This document shows positions 1 to 8,557 of a DNA stretch of 43,658 bases, piece by piece; within the stretch, counting starts at the first letter, position 1; each line of letters opens with the position of its first letter. The position numbers and the translations under genes are program-made. This DNA is from Planctomycetia bacterium (lineage in GTDB: Bacteria; Planctomycetota; Planctomycetia; Pirellulales; JALHLM01). The notes beneath the pieces are model-generated. The model did no database searches, was not told the DNA's origin, and saw only the letters and a list, made by a program, of their open reading frames with translations. The stretch covers positions 1-43,658 of the forward strand of contig JAWXBP010000008.1 in assembly GCA_034440135.1 (NCBI GenBank). The letters run 5' to 3'.

Positions 1-89
1 CTCCTACTCCTACTCCTACTCCTACTCCTACTCCTACTCCTACTCCTACTCCTACTCCTACTCCTACTCCTACTCCTACTCCTACTCCT
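1..89. repeat. CTCCTA hexanucleotide tandem repeat
   Basis: About 14.8 perfect copies of CTCCTA run from the first base of the window to position 89, so the true left end is outside the window. The tract touches the stop codon (TTA on the plus strand, 90-92) of the leftward oxidoreductase gene and therefore forms its immediate 3' flank. On the minus strand it reads TAGGAG. Six-base units keep any reading frame through it in phase. No coding use is seen here. Confidence 0.97.
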
Positions 90-1175
90 TTATTTCTCTC
101 CCTTCCTCCGCTTCAACACCGGGTCCCCCTGCAACGGCAGCTTCACTGCCTTGCCGGTTTCCGCCGATTTGTAGATCGCCAGGATAATCTCCACCGCTTT
201 GCGTCCTTCGCGCCCGTCCACGGCCAAGGGACGATCTTTCTTAAGGGCGTCGACGAAATCCTGAAACTGCCGCGTATGGCCGTGATGGCCGATGGCCTTG
301 GGATCGGCCGCGCCGCCACCGGTGCTTTTCGAGCGTTGCATGGCCGCCTGAATGGCTTCGTCACGCTTCTGCTTCTTGGCGAAGTCCCAGCGGACGATAT
401 CTTCCTCTTCCATCGCAGCGGAACCCGCGTTGCCGTGGATTTCCAGGCGTTTGAGATAGCCGGGATAGACCGATGTCGTGGCCTCGATCACGCCCAACGC
501 GCCGTTGGTAAAGCGCAAGGCCGCCACGGCGGTGTCTTCGACGGCAATCCGATCGTGTGCCAAGAGCGCGGTCTGCGCCTGGACCTCGGCCACGGGACCC
601 ATCAGCCATTGCAGTAGATCGATGTTATGGATGGCCTGATTCATCAACGCGCCGCCGCCGTCGAGCTCCCAGGTGCCGCGCCAGGCGCCGCTGTCGTAGT
701 AGGCCTGCGAGCGATACCACTTCACATAGGCATCGCCCAACGTCAGGCGACCAAAACGTTCGGCGTCGACCGCCGCTTTGAGCGTGCGGCTGCTGTCGTG
801 AAAACGCGAGGGGAAGATGGTCGCCAGCCGTACGCCCTGTCGATCGCAGGCGTCGATGATGCGATCGCAGCGCCGCAGCGTGATCTCCAGCGGCTTTTCC
901 ACGATCACATGCTTGCCTGCTTTGGCGGCCTGAACGGCCGGCTCCAAGTGCGCGCCGCTGGGGGTGCAAATTGTGACAACGTCGAGTTGCGGATTCGCCA
1001 GCATCGCGTCGAGCGACGCGAATGCTTCGCAACCCTGCTCCGCGGCGAAGGCTTTGGCCGCCTCGGGGCGACGCCCATAGCAGCCCACTAGTTTCGCGCC
1101 ACGCACGTCGGCAATCGCCCGGGCGTGAAACTTGGCGATCATCCCGACGCCGACGATTCCAAATCCAAAACTCAT
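90..1175 (-). CDS. Gfo/Idh/MocA family NAD(P)-dependent oxidoreductase
   Basis: This is a cytoplasmic dehydrogenase-like protein of 361 aa. The N-terminal Rossmann fold shows GIVGVGMI at residues 6-13. The family EKP motif (VIVEKP) has its likely catalytic lysine near residue 94. The C-terminal half carries the family's substrate-binding alpha/beta domain, including GGGALMNQAIHNIDLLQW. The family oxidises or reduces sugars, inositols and related compounds; the substrate cannot be read from sequence. An in-frame GTG at 1190 would add five residues. The ATG at 1175 is preferred because GGGGAG lies seven bases before it. The gene is divergent from the BshB1-like gene, and the shared 225-bp gap holds a hairpin repeat. 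Confidence 0.93.
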   Translation of the reverse strand: MSFGFGIVGVGMIAKFHARAIADVRGAKLVGCYGRRPEAAKAFAAEQGCEAFASLDAMLANPQLDVVTICTPSGAHLEPAVQAAKAGKHVIVEKPLEITLRRCDRIIDACDRQGVRLATIFPSRFHDSSRTLKAAVDAERFGRLTLGDAYVKWYRSQAYYDSGAWRGTWELDGGGALMNQAIHNIDLLQWLMGPVAEVQAQTALLAHDRIAVEDTAVAALRFTNGALGVIEATTSVYPGYLKRLEIHGNAGSAAMEEEDIVRWDFAKKQKRDEAIQAAMQRSKSTGGGAADPKAIGHHGHTRQFQDFVDALKKDRPLAVDGREGRKAVEIILAIYKSAETGKAVKLPLQGDPVLKRRKGEK

Positions 1176-1254
1176 CCGACTGCTCCCCACGTGTTGACGA
1201 ACGTCATGGCGAGCGAGGATTATAACGGGAGCTGACGTGGCGTTGCGCTCCGGA

Positions 1255-1317
1255 CCCAGGGAAGGCCTCCTGAGATCGAGGGAGATGGAGAGGTTTTTGA
1301 GGGCCTTCCCTGGGCTT
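1255..1317. repeat. Dispersed hairpin repeat, copy 1
   Basis: The arms CCCAGGGAAGGCC and GGCCTTCCCTGGGCTT flank a 34-base loop that starts TCCTGAG and ends TTTGAG. The outer AAG of the left arm is lost (GGA instead). The loop has the same orientation as copy 3 and is reversed relative to copies 2 and 4. It lies between two divergent gene starts, so it cannot be a simple transcription terminator for either. Confidence 0.93.
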
Positions 1318-1400
1318 AGACGTAGCGCTCGATGTGACCCGACGACGACGGTTCGCTTCTAATTCATAGCTTCTCGTTTCCCGACTCCTGGTTGCTGCCC

Positions 1401-2090
1401 ATGCTCGACATCCTCGTGATTGCCCCGCATCCGGACGACGCTGAGCTTGGTTGCGGCGGCGCGATTTTGCGCTGGAAGGCCGAAGGAAAACGGGTCGGCG
1501 TGCTGGATCTCACGAGCGGCGAGCCCACGCCGCATGGCAGTCTGGAGATCCGCGCTCGGGAAACTGCCGCGGCGACCGAAATCCTGGGATTGGACTGGCG
1601 CGGCAACCTCGGATTGCCCAACCGGAGTCTGGAACACACGCTGGAGGCCAGAGCCAAACTGGCCGGTCTGATCCGGCAACAGCGGCCGAAGTGGTTGCTG
1701 GCGCCCTATTGGGTCGACGCGCATCCGGATCACCTCGCGGCGACGGAGCTCATCGAGGCCGCACGGTTCTGGTCGAAGCTGACGAAGTCCGATTTGCCCG
1801 GCGAGCCATGCCACCCGGAGCGGGTCATTCACTACTCCTGCGTACATCTCAAAGTGCTGCTGAAGCCTGATTTCGTGTTGGATATCAGCCCTTTTTGGGA
1901 CGCCAAACGCCGCGCCATCGAGTGTTTTCATAGCCAGTTCATCGAGGGGCGTCCGAGCGAACCGCCGACGTTTGTCGACCGCTTGCGAGATCAGGCGGCA
2001 TACTGGGGCTGGTCGATTGGCAAGCAATACGGAGAGCCGTTCATGTGCCGCGAGCCGATCGGGCTGACGAGCATGCGGGACCTCGTCTAA
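1401..2090 (+). CDS. bshB1: BshB1-like LmbE-family N-acetyl-glucosaminyl deacetylase
   Basis: This 229-aa enzyme is of the zinc-dependent PIG-L/LmbE deacetylase fold. The metal/catalytic motif PHPDDAE is at residues 9-15, and the second motif AHPDH lies near residues 109-113. Several stretches match the BshB1 branch, from memory: TSGEPTPHGSLEIR, PDFVLDIS, SQF and the YGEPF-type C-terminus. BshB1 removes the acetyl group from GlcNAc-malate during bacillithiol synthesis. No bshA or bshC lies nearby, so the pathway assignment is inferred. A TTG three codons upstream is an alternative start; neither start has a clear ribosome binding site. Confidence 0.8.
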   Translation: MLDILVIAPHPDDAELGCGGAILRWKAEGKRVGVLDLTSGEPTPHGSLEIRARETAAATEILGLDWRGNLGLPNRSLEHTLEARAKLAGLIRQQRPKWLLAPYWVDAHPDHLAATELIEAARFWSKLTKSDLPGEPCHPERVIHYSCVHLKVLLKPDFVLDISPFWDAKRRAIECFHSQFIEGRPSEPPTFVDRLRDQAAYWGWSIGKQYGEPFMCREPIGLTSMRDLV

Positions 2091-2210
2091 CGGCTAAGGC
2101 GCCTCGGCCGGGCTTGGGTCGCGGTTGTCCGGTTTTGCCTGGGAATGATATGTTGACCGGATTCCCGCGGTTGCGGAGTGCGGGATTCTCCTCCTGGGCG
2201 GCACAGCGAT

Positions 2211-5200
2211 ATGAATAATTGGCGTGGAACGCTTCGTTTGGCCGCGGCTTGGTGCGCGGTGCAATGGATGCTGGGTGCGGGCCAAAGTGCTGCCCAAACG
2301 GGCGAGGCCCAATGGATTTGGGGCTCGCCGAATCCTTCGCAGGTCAAGGTTTGCTATTTCCGTCAGGAGTTTACGCTGCCCAAGCCGGAAGCGGGCACGA
2401 TCGAAATCACCGCCGACGGGAGTTACGAGCTGTATCTTAACGGCGTGCGTGTCGGTGACGGGAGCGGCTGGGAAACGCTGGAGCGCTTCGACCTGCTGTC
2501 GCGGCTGGTGAAGGGGCGCAACGTGCTGGCGATCAAGGCCAGCAACGACGACGGCGGTCCGGCGGGGCTGGTAGCGCGCGTGACCGTCCGCAACGAAGGG
2601 AACACGGACGTTTCCCATTCGACCGACCCCAGCTGGCGTGTGAGCACGAAAGAGACCGCCGGTTGGGAGCGTTCGCGCTTCGACGATCGGGCCTGGCAAC
2701 CCGCAGTGAGTTTGGGCGAACTTGGCGGCGCGCAGCCGTGGGGTGACAAATTGCGCACCCAGGATGGCAAGGCGAGCGGGCGCTTCACTTTGTCGCCAGA
2801 GTTTCGCGTGGAGCGCGTCGCGCCGCCGGCGGAAACGGGCTCGCTGATCGCGATGACATTCAATGAATACGGAGAAATCCTGGCGTCGCGCGAGCGCGGG
2901 CCGATCTTGTTGATTCGCGACGCAAACAACGACGGCGCATTCGACATCGCCGAAGTATTCAGCGACCAGGTGAACGATTGCCAGGGCCTGTTGGCGCTGA
3001 ATGGGAAGCTGTATGCCGTCGGTGATGGACCGAATGGGATTGGCTTCTATTTGTTGCAAGACACGAACGGCGATCGCAAAGCAGATCAACTCAAACTGCT
3101 GTTTCGCTTTCAGAAGCCGCGCAGCGAGCATGGTCCGCACGCACCCGTGCTGGGGCCGGACGGCCGCATCTACTTGATGGTTGGTAACCTGAATGCGGCC
3201 GAGGTGCGTTACAAGGCGACGAGTCCCTACCGATACTTCTACGAAGGAGACCTCGCGCCGAAGCGTTTCGACGTCGCGACGGGCAATTCCGCCGGCATCA
3301 CGGCGCCAGGCGGCGTGATCTTGCGAACCGACACGGAAGGTCAGAACGTCGAGGTTTATTGCGGCGGGTTTCGCAACGCCTACGACATGGCGTTCAATCA
3401 ATCGGGCGACCTGTTCACGGTCGATTCCGACACGGAGCTGGACATCGGCCTGCCCTGGTATCGGCCCACGCGAATGTGTCTCTGCGTGTCCGCGGCGGAG
3501 TTCGGTTGGCGGGCAGGTTGGGGCAACTGGCCGGCTTACTTTTTTGATTCACTGCCGTCCGTGATCGACCTTGGGCGCGGCTCGCCGTCGGGCGTGGAGG
3601 TTTACGATCACGTCCGTTTTCCACTTCGTTACCATGGCGCGGTGTTTGCTTGTGATTGGTCGCGTGGAAGGATTCTGGCTCTGCATGTGGAACGCGATGG
3701 GGCGCATTATCGAGCCGAGGAAGAGACGTTTCTCGAGGGCCGCCCGTTGAATGTCACCGACATCGCCGTCGGTCCGGACGGCTGGCTGTATTTTTCGACC
3801 GGCGGGCGCGGCACCGAAGGAGGCGTCTATCGCGTCGTCGCATTGCGGCCGTCGCTCGTACCGTTGGTGGAGCCGGGCATCATGCAAGCGATCCGGCAGC
3901 CGCAACTGCAGAGCGCCTGGGCCAGAAACGCCATTGCCGGGCTCAAGGAGCGGATGGGCGCGCAGTGGGATTCTCAACTCGCGGCGGTCGTCGCCAGCGC
4001 GACGCATTCTCCCGTGGATCGCGCGCGCGCGCTGGATTTGATGCACCTGGTCGGTCCTGCGCACACAACGGCCGGACTGTTGAAGTTGTCCGCGGATGGA
4101 GTTCCTGAAGTGCGGGAAAAGTCCGCGATGTTCCTCGGCATCTACGGCGATGCGGCGGGAGATGCGCGCTTGACTGAAATGCTGCGCGACTCCGAGGCCA
4201 TGGTGCGCCGCAAGGCCTGCGAAGCGTTGATGGAACGCAATGTGGCGGTCGATGCGGCGAAGGTGATTCCGCTCTTGGCGGACGCGGATCGTTACGTACG
4301 GTGGGCGGCTGGAAGACTCATGGAACGGCAACCGCCGCAAACGTGGCAAGCAGCGGCGCTCGAAGCGAAGCAGCCACGGGCCTTTCTGGAAGGCGCGCTC
4401 GCCGTCCTTCGCACCAGTCGCAGCGCGTCTTCGATGACGCTCGTCTTGCTGGGCGCCGCTGATTGGATGAAAAAAGACCTGAGCGAGGTGGATCGCCTCG
4501 ATCTCCTGCGGCTCGTGGAGGTGGCGCTGCATCGCAGCGGATTGCGCCGGGATCAAGCGCCGGAGATCGCGGCGCTGTTGAACGGAGGGTATCCGGCCAA
4601 AGATCCGATCGCCAATCGCGAGTTGATCCGGCTGTTGGGCTACTTGCAGGAGCCGACGTTGGCGCCGCGGGCGTTGCAACAGATTCAATCTTCAGCGCCG
4701 CTGGAAGACCGGCTGCAAACGGCGCTGTTTGCCGTGTTCGTGGCGGATAAGTGGCAACCGGCCGAGCGGCAGGCGCTGCTGGAGTTCTTGGAGTTCGCGC
4801 GCTTTCAGTCCGGCGGGCAGGATTTGGAGAGTTATATCGACACCGTCACGCGCGAGTTCGTAACGCGACTGGCGCCGGCGGCGCGGTTGGAGATTCTTGA
4901 ATATGCGGACAAGGCCCCTAGTGCCGCGACGGATGCATTGCGGACACTGGGCGTGCCGGACAGGTCGATGGTCGAGAAGCTGATGCAATTGGACGGCAAG
5001 CTCGCGCCGCGCACCCGCGAAATCGCCGTAATGCGCTTCCGCACCGGCATCGCGGCGCTGTTGTCGGCCAGCAAGCAGCCGGAAGCTTTGAAGTATCTGC
5101 GCGAATTGTTCGAACGCGAACCGGATCGAAGGCAAATTCTGGCGATGGGCCTCGCGGTGGAGCCGGAGGGGGAGAACTGGCCGCTGCTGGTCCGCGGGAT

Positions 5201-5954
5201 GGCGGTTGCGGAAGGCGAACCGGCGCGCTTCATTCTGGGGCAGCTCGCGCAAGTGCCCCGCAAGCCCGAGGCGCCGGAACCGATTCGGCAGGCGATCCTT
5301 TGCGGGCTGCGGCTGGGCGATCAAGGCGGCAAGTTGGCCGTGGCGCTCCTGGCGCATTGGACCGGCGCGAATGCGAGCGCAGCCGACGAACCGTGGAACA
5401 CGGCGCTTGCCAAGTGGCAGGATTGGTTTCGCCAGAAGTATCCGAACGAATTGGATCCTGCACCTCCGGTCGTCGGCGACGGCTCGAGTTGGACCCACGA
5501 AGATCTCATCGGGCTGCTAATTGGCGCGGATGTGAAACCCGGCGACGCCGAGCGCGGGGCCGTGGTATTCGAGAAGGCGACGTGCATCAAATGCCACCGT
5601 TACGGCGCCCGCGGCGAAAGCCTTGGGCCGGACCTCACGACGATCAGCCAACGGTTCCACAAGAAGGAAATTGTTGAATCGGTGCTGTTCCCCTCGCAGG
5701 TGATCTCCGACCAGTACGCGGCGAAAACCGTGCAGACCAAGGACGGCCTGACTTACACCGGCATCGTCGCCGAGCAAGGCGGCACGACCATCGTGGTGCT
5801 GGACAACCAAGCCAAGAAAAACGTGATCGCCAAGGAAGACATCGCCGAAATGGCTCCGGCCAAGCAATCCGCGATGCCGGACGGGTTGTTCAACACGCTG
5901 ACCCGGGAGGAGATTGTCGACCTGTTCGCGTACATGGCGAGCCCGCCGCAGTAG
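2211..5954 (+). CDS. Secreted PVC-type heme-binding (CxxCH) protein with beta-propeller and HEAT repeats
   Basis: This 1247-aa exported protein begins with a signal peptide (hydrophobic LRLAAAWCAVQWMLGAG, probable cleavage near QSAAQ, residues 25-29). Residues about 30-170 look like a galactose-binding-type jelly roll (AQWIWGSPNP, LYLNGVRVGDG, FDDRAWQP). Residues about 200-545 resemble the sorbosone-dehydrogenase/NHL-like propeller found in planctomycete 'membrane-bound dehydrogenase' proteins. Residues about 560-1060 are HEAT-like helices. The C-terminus is a mono-heme cytochrome domain, CIKCH at 1125-1129. An electron-transfer or carbohydrate-oxidation role is inferred; the substrate is unknown. 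The ATG at 2211 is chosen because it places the signal peptide at the N-terminus. Confidence 0.93.
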   Translation: MNNWRGTLRLAAAWCAVQWMLGAGQSAAQTGEAQWIWGSPNPSQVKVCYFRQEFTLPKPEAGTIEITADGSYELYLNGVRVGDGSGWETLERFDLLSRLVKGRNVLAIKASNDDGGPAGLVARVTVRNEGNTDVSHSTDPSWRVSTKETAGWERSRFDDRAWQPAVSLGELGGAQPWGDKLRTQDGKASGRFTLSPEFRVERVAPPAETGSLIAMTFNEYGEILASRERGPILLIRDANNDGAFDIAEVFSDQVNDCQGLLALNGKLYAVGDGPNGIGFYLLQDTNGDRKADQLKLLFRFQKPRSEHGPHAPVLGPDGRIYLMVGNLNAAEVRYKATSPYRYFYEGDLAPKRFDVATGNSAGITAPGGVILRTDTEGQNVEVYCGGFRNAYDMAFNQSGDLFTVDSDTELDIGLPWYRPTRMCLCVSAAEFGWRAGWGNWPAYFFDSLPSVIDLGRGSPSGVEVYDHVRFPLRYHGAVFACDWSRGRILALHVERDGAHYRAEEETFLEGRPLNVTDIAVGPDGWLYFSTGGRGTEGGVYRVVALRPSLVPLVEPGIMQAIRQPQLQSAWARNAIAGLKERMGAQWDSQLAAVVASATHSPVDRARALDLMHLVGPAHTTAGLLKLSADGVPEVREKSAMFLGIYGDAAGDARLTEMLRDSEAMVRRKACEALMERNVAVDAAKVIPLLADADRYVRWAAGRLMERQPPQTWQAAALEAKQPRAFLEGALAVLRTSRSASSMTLVLLGAADWMKKDLSEVDRLDLLRLVEVALHRSGLRRDQAPEIAALLNGGYPAKDPIANRELIRLLGYLQEPTLAPRALQQIQSSAPLEDRLQTALFAVFVADKWQPAERQALLEFLEFARFQSGGQDLESYIDTVTREFVTRLAPAARLEILEYADKAPSAATDALRTLGVPDRSMVEKLMQLDGKLAPRTREIAVMRFRTGIAALLSASKQPEALKYLRELFEREPDRRQILAMGLAVEPEGENWPLLVRGMAVAEGEPARFILGQLAQVPRKPEAPEPIRQAILCGLRLGDQGGKLAVALLAHWTGANASAADEPWNTALAKWQDWFRQKYPNELDPAPPVVGDGSSWTHEDLIGLLIGADVKPGDAERGAVVFEKATCIKCHRYGARGESLGPDLTTISQRFHKKEIVESVLFPSQVISDQYAAKTVQTKDGLTYTGIVAEQGGTTIVVLDNQAKKNVIAKEDIAEMAPAKQSAMPDGLFNTLTREEIVDLFAYMASPPQ

Positions 5955-6036
5955 CGAGCGCTGATGTGGGTCGTCGAAATGGCCGATGCTGGGTATATTG
6001 ACGCGGTTGACGCTTGTTCACATCGGATGATCGGCC

Positions 6037-7080
6037 ATGGCGCGGGAGACAATCCTTGGAGGGAGTGCGGCCGCCAGCAGCACGGCCGTTGTCGCCGTGG
6101 ACGAATTCGATCGTTCGCTGCGCCCCACGCGGATGCGCGACATGGTCGGGCAGCGCGAGGTTTACGCGCGGCTGGAGATCGCGCTGGATGCCGCGCAGAA
6201 GCGGAGTGAGCCGCTCGGCCATATTCTCTTCGACGGGCCGCCCGGGCTGGGCAAAACGACCTTTGCCTCGGTGTTGCCGACGGAGATGGGGGTGCCGCTG
6301 CAAATGGCGAGCGGCGCCGCCTTGGCCGCTCCCAAAGACTTGCTGCCTTATCTGACGAACCTGGAGGAAGGCTCCGTCCTATTCATCGACGAGATTCACC
6401 GGCTGCCGAAGGCGGTCGAGGAATTCATGTATCCGGCGATGGAAGATTTTCGGATCGATATCGTGCTGGGCGAGGGGATGAACGCCCGGACGATCAATAT
6501 GCCGCTCAAGCGGTTCACTTTGATCGGCGCCACGACGCGGAGTGGCATGCTCTCCGCGCCATTGCGGGACCGGTTTGTGATTCGGGAACATCTCGACTTT
6601 TACACCGTCGACGAATTGGCCGAAATCATTCGCCGCAACGCCGTGCGACTGCAATCGGAAATCGCGCCGGAAGCGACGCGCGAGATCGCCGAACGGAGCC
6701 GGGGTACGCCCCGAGTCGCCAACAATCGTCTCCGCTGGGTCCGCGACTATGCCACGAGCAAGGCCGACGGCAAGGTGAATCTCCACCTCGCTCAGGCGGC
6801 CCTCGATATGGGCGGCGTTGATCCGCGGGGCCTCGATCGGCAGGACCGTCGCTATTTGGAGACGATCATCCGCGTCTTTCATGGCGGTCCGGCCGGCATG
6901 GAAGCGATCGCTCACACGATGAACGTGGCGCCGGATACGCTGGTCGACGAAGTGGAGCCGTACTTGCTGCGTTCGGAGTTGGTGATCCGCACTCCGCGCG
7001 GACGGCGCGTCACGCCGGCGGCGTACGAGCATTTGGGGCTAACGGTTCCTGACGCGGACGGCCAGAGTCGGCTATTCTGA
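6037..7080 (+). CDS. ruvB: Holliday junction branch migration helicase RuvB
   Basis: RuvB is the AAA+ motor that, with RuvA, drives branch migration of Holliday junctions during recombination and repair. The 347-aa length is normal for the family. Walker A is GPPGLGKT at residues 67-74, and Walker B is LFIDEIH with D118/E119. Sensor 1 is IGATTR, and the arginine region GTPRVANNRLRWVRD is followed by the winged-helix C-terminus ending in GLTVPDADGQSRLF. No ruvA or ruvC is adjacent. It starts 82 bases after the heme-domain gene and is followed by a palindromic repeat. Confidence 0.97.
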   Translation: MARETILGGSAAASSTAVVAVDEFDRSLRPTRMRDMVGQREVYARLEIALDAAQKRSEPLGHILFDGPPGLGKTTFASVLPTEMGVPLQMASGAALAAPKDLLPYLTNLEEGSVLFIDEIHRLPKAVEEFMYPAMEDFRIDIVLGEGMNARTINMPLKRFTLIGATTRSGMLSAPLRDRFVIREHLDFYTVDELAEIIRRNAVRLQSEIAPEATREIAERSRGTPRVANNRLRWVRDYATSKADGKVNLHLAQAALDMGGVDPRGLDRQDRRYLETIIRVFHGGPAGMEAIAHTMNVAPDTLVDEVEPYLLRSELVIRTPRGRRVTPAAYEHLGLTVPDADGQSRLF

Positions 7081-7104
7081 TCACTGTATGAGGTCATCGT
7101 TTTC

Positions 7105-7178
7105 GGGTGCCACTGGCGGCTTGTCCGCCAGTGAATCATCGCAGCTAGCACTGGCGGACCAGCCGCCAGTGGCACCCC
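7105..7178. repeat. Nested palindromic intergenic repeat
   Basis: GGGTGCCACTGGCGG at the left is matched by CCGCCAGTGGCACCC at the right. Each half is also a hairpin by itself: CACTGGCGG-CTTGT-CCGCCAGTG and CACTGGCGG-ACCAG-CCGCCAGTG. The sequence can therefore fold either as two small hairpins or as one long one. It sits 24 bases after the ruvB stop. No T-tract follows, so a classical intrinsic terminator is not supported. Similar sequences are, from memory, common between planctomycete genes. Confidence 0.92.
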
Positions 7179-7288
7179 ATAGTTCGATTTCAAACGGCTC
7201 CGGGTTGTTTGCTTGGCAGCATGCACCGTCCCCAAACCGGCCTTGCCGCGTTTTCCACCCCTTTGTATTCTCCGCCCGCGATGTGTAG

Positions 7289-7732
7289 GTGGCCGTGGAA
7301 CCCTTGGCGCGTGAACCCGCTCGATTACCGGCGCGTTGGCGCGTGACGTTGATGCTACTGGCCCTGGCGATGCTGATTCCCTTAGTGGTGGCGAGCCGGT
7401 TGACGCCGAACGCCGCCGGGTTGGGGACGCATCAACAGTTGGGACTGCCGCCTTGCACCATCGTGTGGTACTTCGGCATGCGCTGTCCGTCGTGCGGCAT
7501 GACGACGTCGTGGAGCCTGGCCACGCAAGGCAGGTTCATCGCGGCGTGTCAGGCAAACGCGGGCGGATTGCTGCTGGCGATCACGGCGGCGGTGGCCGGT
7601 CCCTGGGCCTTGGTCTCGGGACTACGCGGCCGCTGGCTGTGGGGAGCGCCGGGTGATCGGCTGCTGGCCACAGTATCGGTGATCATCGTGGGCGTCACGC
7701 TGATCGACTGGTATGCGAGAGTTTGGCGGTAA
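7289..7732 (+). CDS. DUF2752-type small membrane protein
   Basis: This is a 147-aa integral membrane protein of unknown function. It has hydrophobic segments near residues 20-36, 85-110 and 125-141. Between the first two is a cysteine motif, CPSCGMTTSW (C66, C69), preceded by C56. This CP-x-CG-x-T pattern is the hallmark I associate with DUF2752. The role is not known; the cysteines could bind metal or form a disulfide. The start is a GTG at 7289, with a second GTG two codons later at 7295 equally possible. No convincing ribosome binding site helps decide. Confidence 0.8.
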   Translation: MAVEPLAREPARLPARWRVTLMLLALAMLIPLVVASRLTPNAAGLGTHQQLGLPPCTIVWYFGMRCPSCGMTTSWSLATQGRFIAACQANAGGLLLAITAAVAGPWALVSGLRGRWLWGAPGDRLLATVSVIIVGVTLIDWYARVWR

Positions 7733-7820
7733 CGAAGGCGGAAGTATGCATGACGCAGTTTGAACAGGGATGTTCATTGCGCGTCATGCTTCGCTGATAC
7801 TTTTTTCGTGGGGCCGATCG

Positions 7821-8483
7821 ATGGAACGACGGACTACTTCGCGCGCGGCATGGAGCTGGGCGCTGCTCGTGGCGATGCTGTTGCCGACCTTTGCCGCCGC
7901 TGGCTGCGCGAACTGGATCGCGGGCGCCATGTGGCTGATGAAAGGGACCAACCGCATGGCCGAGTGTACCGCGCTCAAAGGGCAACGCGTGGTCGTGGTC
8001 TGCCGCCCGCCGGCCGAGATGGAATTCAGCGACGGCGCCGTCGGCAGCAAGGAATTGGCAATCGCGATCGGCGAATTGCTCGACACCAACGTCAAGAAAA
8101 TTGAAGTCGTGGACTACCGCGACGTCGATGAATGGACCGACGAGCACACTTGGCAGGAATACACCGAGGTCGGCGAGGCCCTCGAGGCCGACATGATCGT
8201 CGGCGTCGATCTGGAGACCTTCCACATCTACGCTGGCCAGACGCTTTATCAGGGCACGGCCGCCATCTCGATCACGGTCTACGACATGAACGAACGCGGC
8301 AAGGCGATTTACGAGAAGATGCTGCAGGTGAAGTATCCGCCGAACGCCCCCATCGCCCGCGACAGCAAGCCGCCGCAACAATTCCGCCGCGAATTCGTCG
8401 GCGTCCTGGCGCGCCAAGTCGGCAAGCTGTTCTACGATTACGATAACTTCGAAGACTACGCGATTGACAGCAAGGCGCTGTAG
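7821..8483 (+). CDS. Putative lipoprotein of unknown function
   Basis: This 220-aa protein begins with a positively charged stretch (MERRTTSR), a hydrophobic core (WALLVAMLLPTF) and a lipobox-like AAAGC with C29. It is therefore probably exported and lipid-anchored. The mature part contains alpha/beta sequence such as KGQRVVVVCRPP, GELLDTNVKKIEVVDYRDVDEW and EALEADMIVGVDLETFHIY, then a charged C-terminus. I recognise no named family or catalytic motif. The ATG at 7821 is preferred over a start 17 codons upstream because it gives a clean signal peptide and is preceded by GTGGGG. It converges on pheT. Confidence 0.85.
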   Translation: MERRTTSRAAWSWALLVAMLLPTFAAAGCANWIAGAMWLMKGTNRMAECTALKGQRVVVVCRPPAEMEFSDGAVGSKELAIAIGELLDTNVKKIEVVDYRDVDEWTDEHTWQEYTEVGEALEADMIVGVDLETFHIYAGQTLYQGTAAISITVYDMNERGKAIYEKMLQVKYPPNAPIARDSKPPQQFRREFVGVLARQVGKLFYDYDNFEDYAIDSKAL

Positions 8484-8514
8484 CCGAGACGCTACGGGCC
8501 GGTGACTCTGGCGA

Positions 8515-8557
8515 GCACCGTCGACCGGACAATTCCGCTTCGCGCGGTGCTATTTTT
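8515..8557 (+). terminator. Weak candidate terminator hairpin after the lipoprotein gene
   Basis: GCACCG (8515-8520) and CGGTGC (8545-8550) can pair and are followed by TATTTTT. The loop is long (24 bases), so the structure is weak. Its right arm overlaps the last base of the convergent pheT stop codon. Confidence 0.3.

Noticed and set aside
1-89. CRISPR-like array
   Set aside because: The unit is six bases with no spacers, so it is a simple tandem repeat.
1255-1317. Hairpin repeats as intrinsic terminators
   Set aside because: No T-tract follows the stems. Copies also lie between divergent gene starts, where a terminator would serve no purpose.
2094-3401. 435-codon minus-strand frame opposite the heme-domain gene
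   Set aside because: It is antisense to well-supported coding sequence and has no family features.
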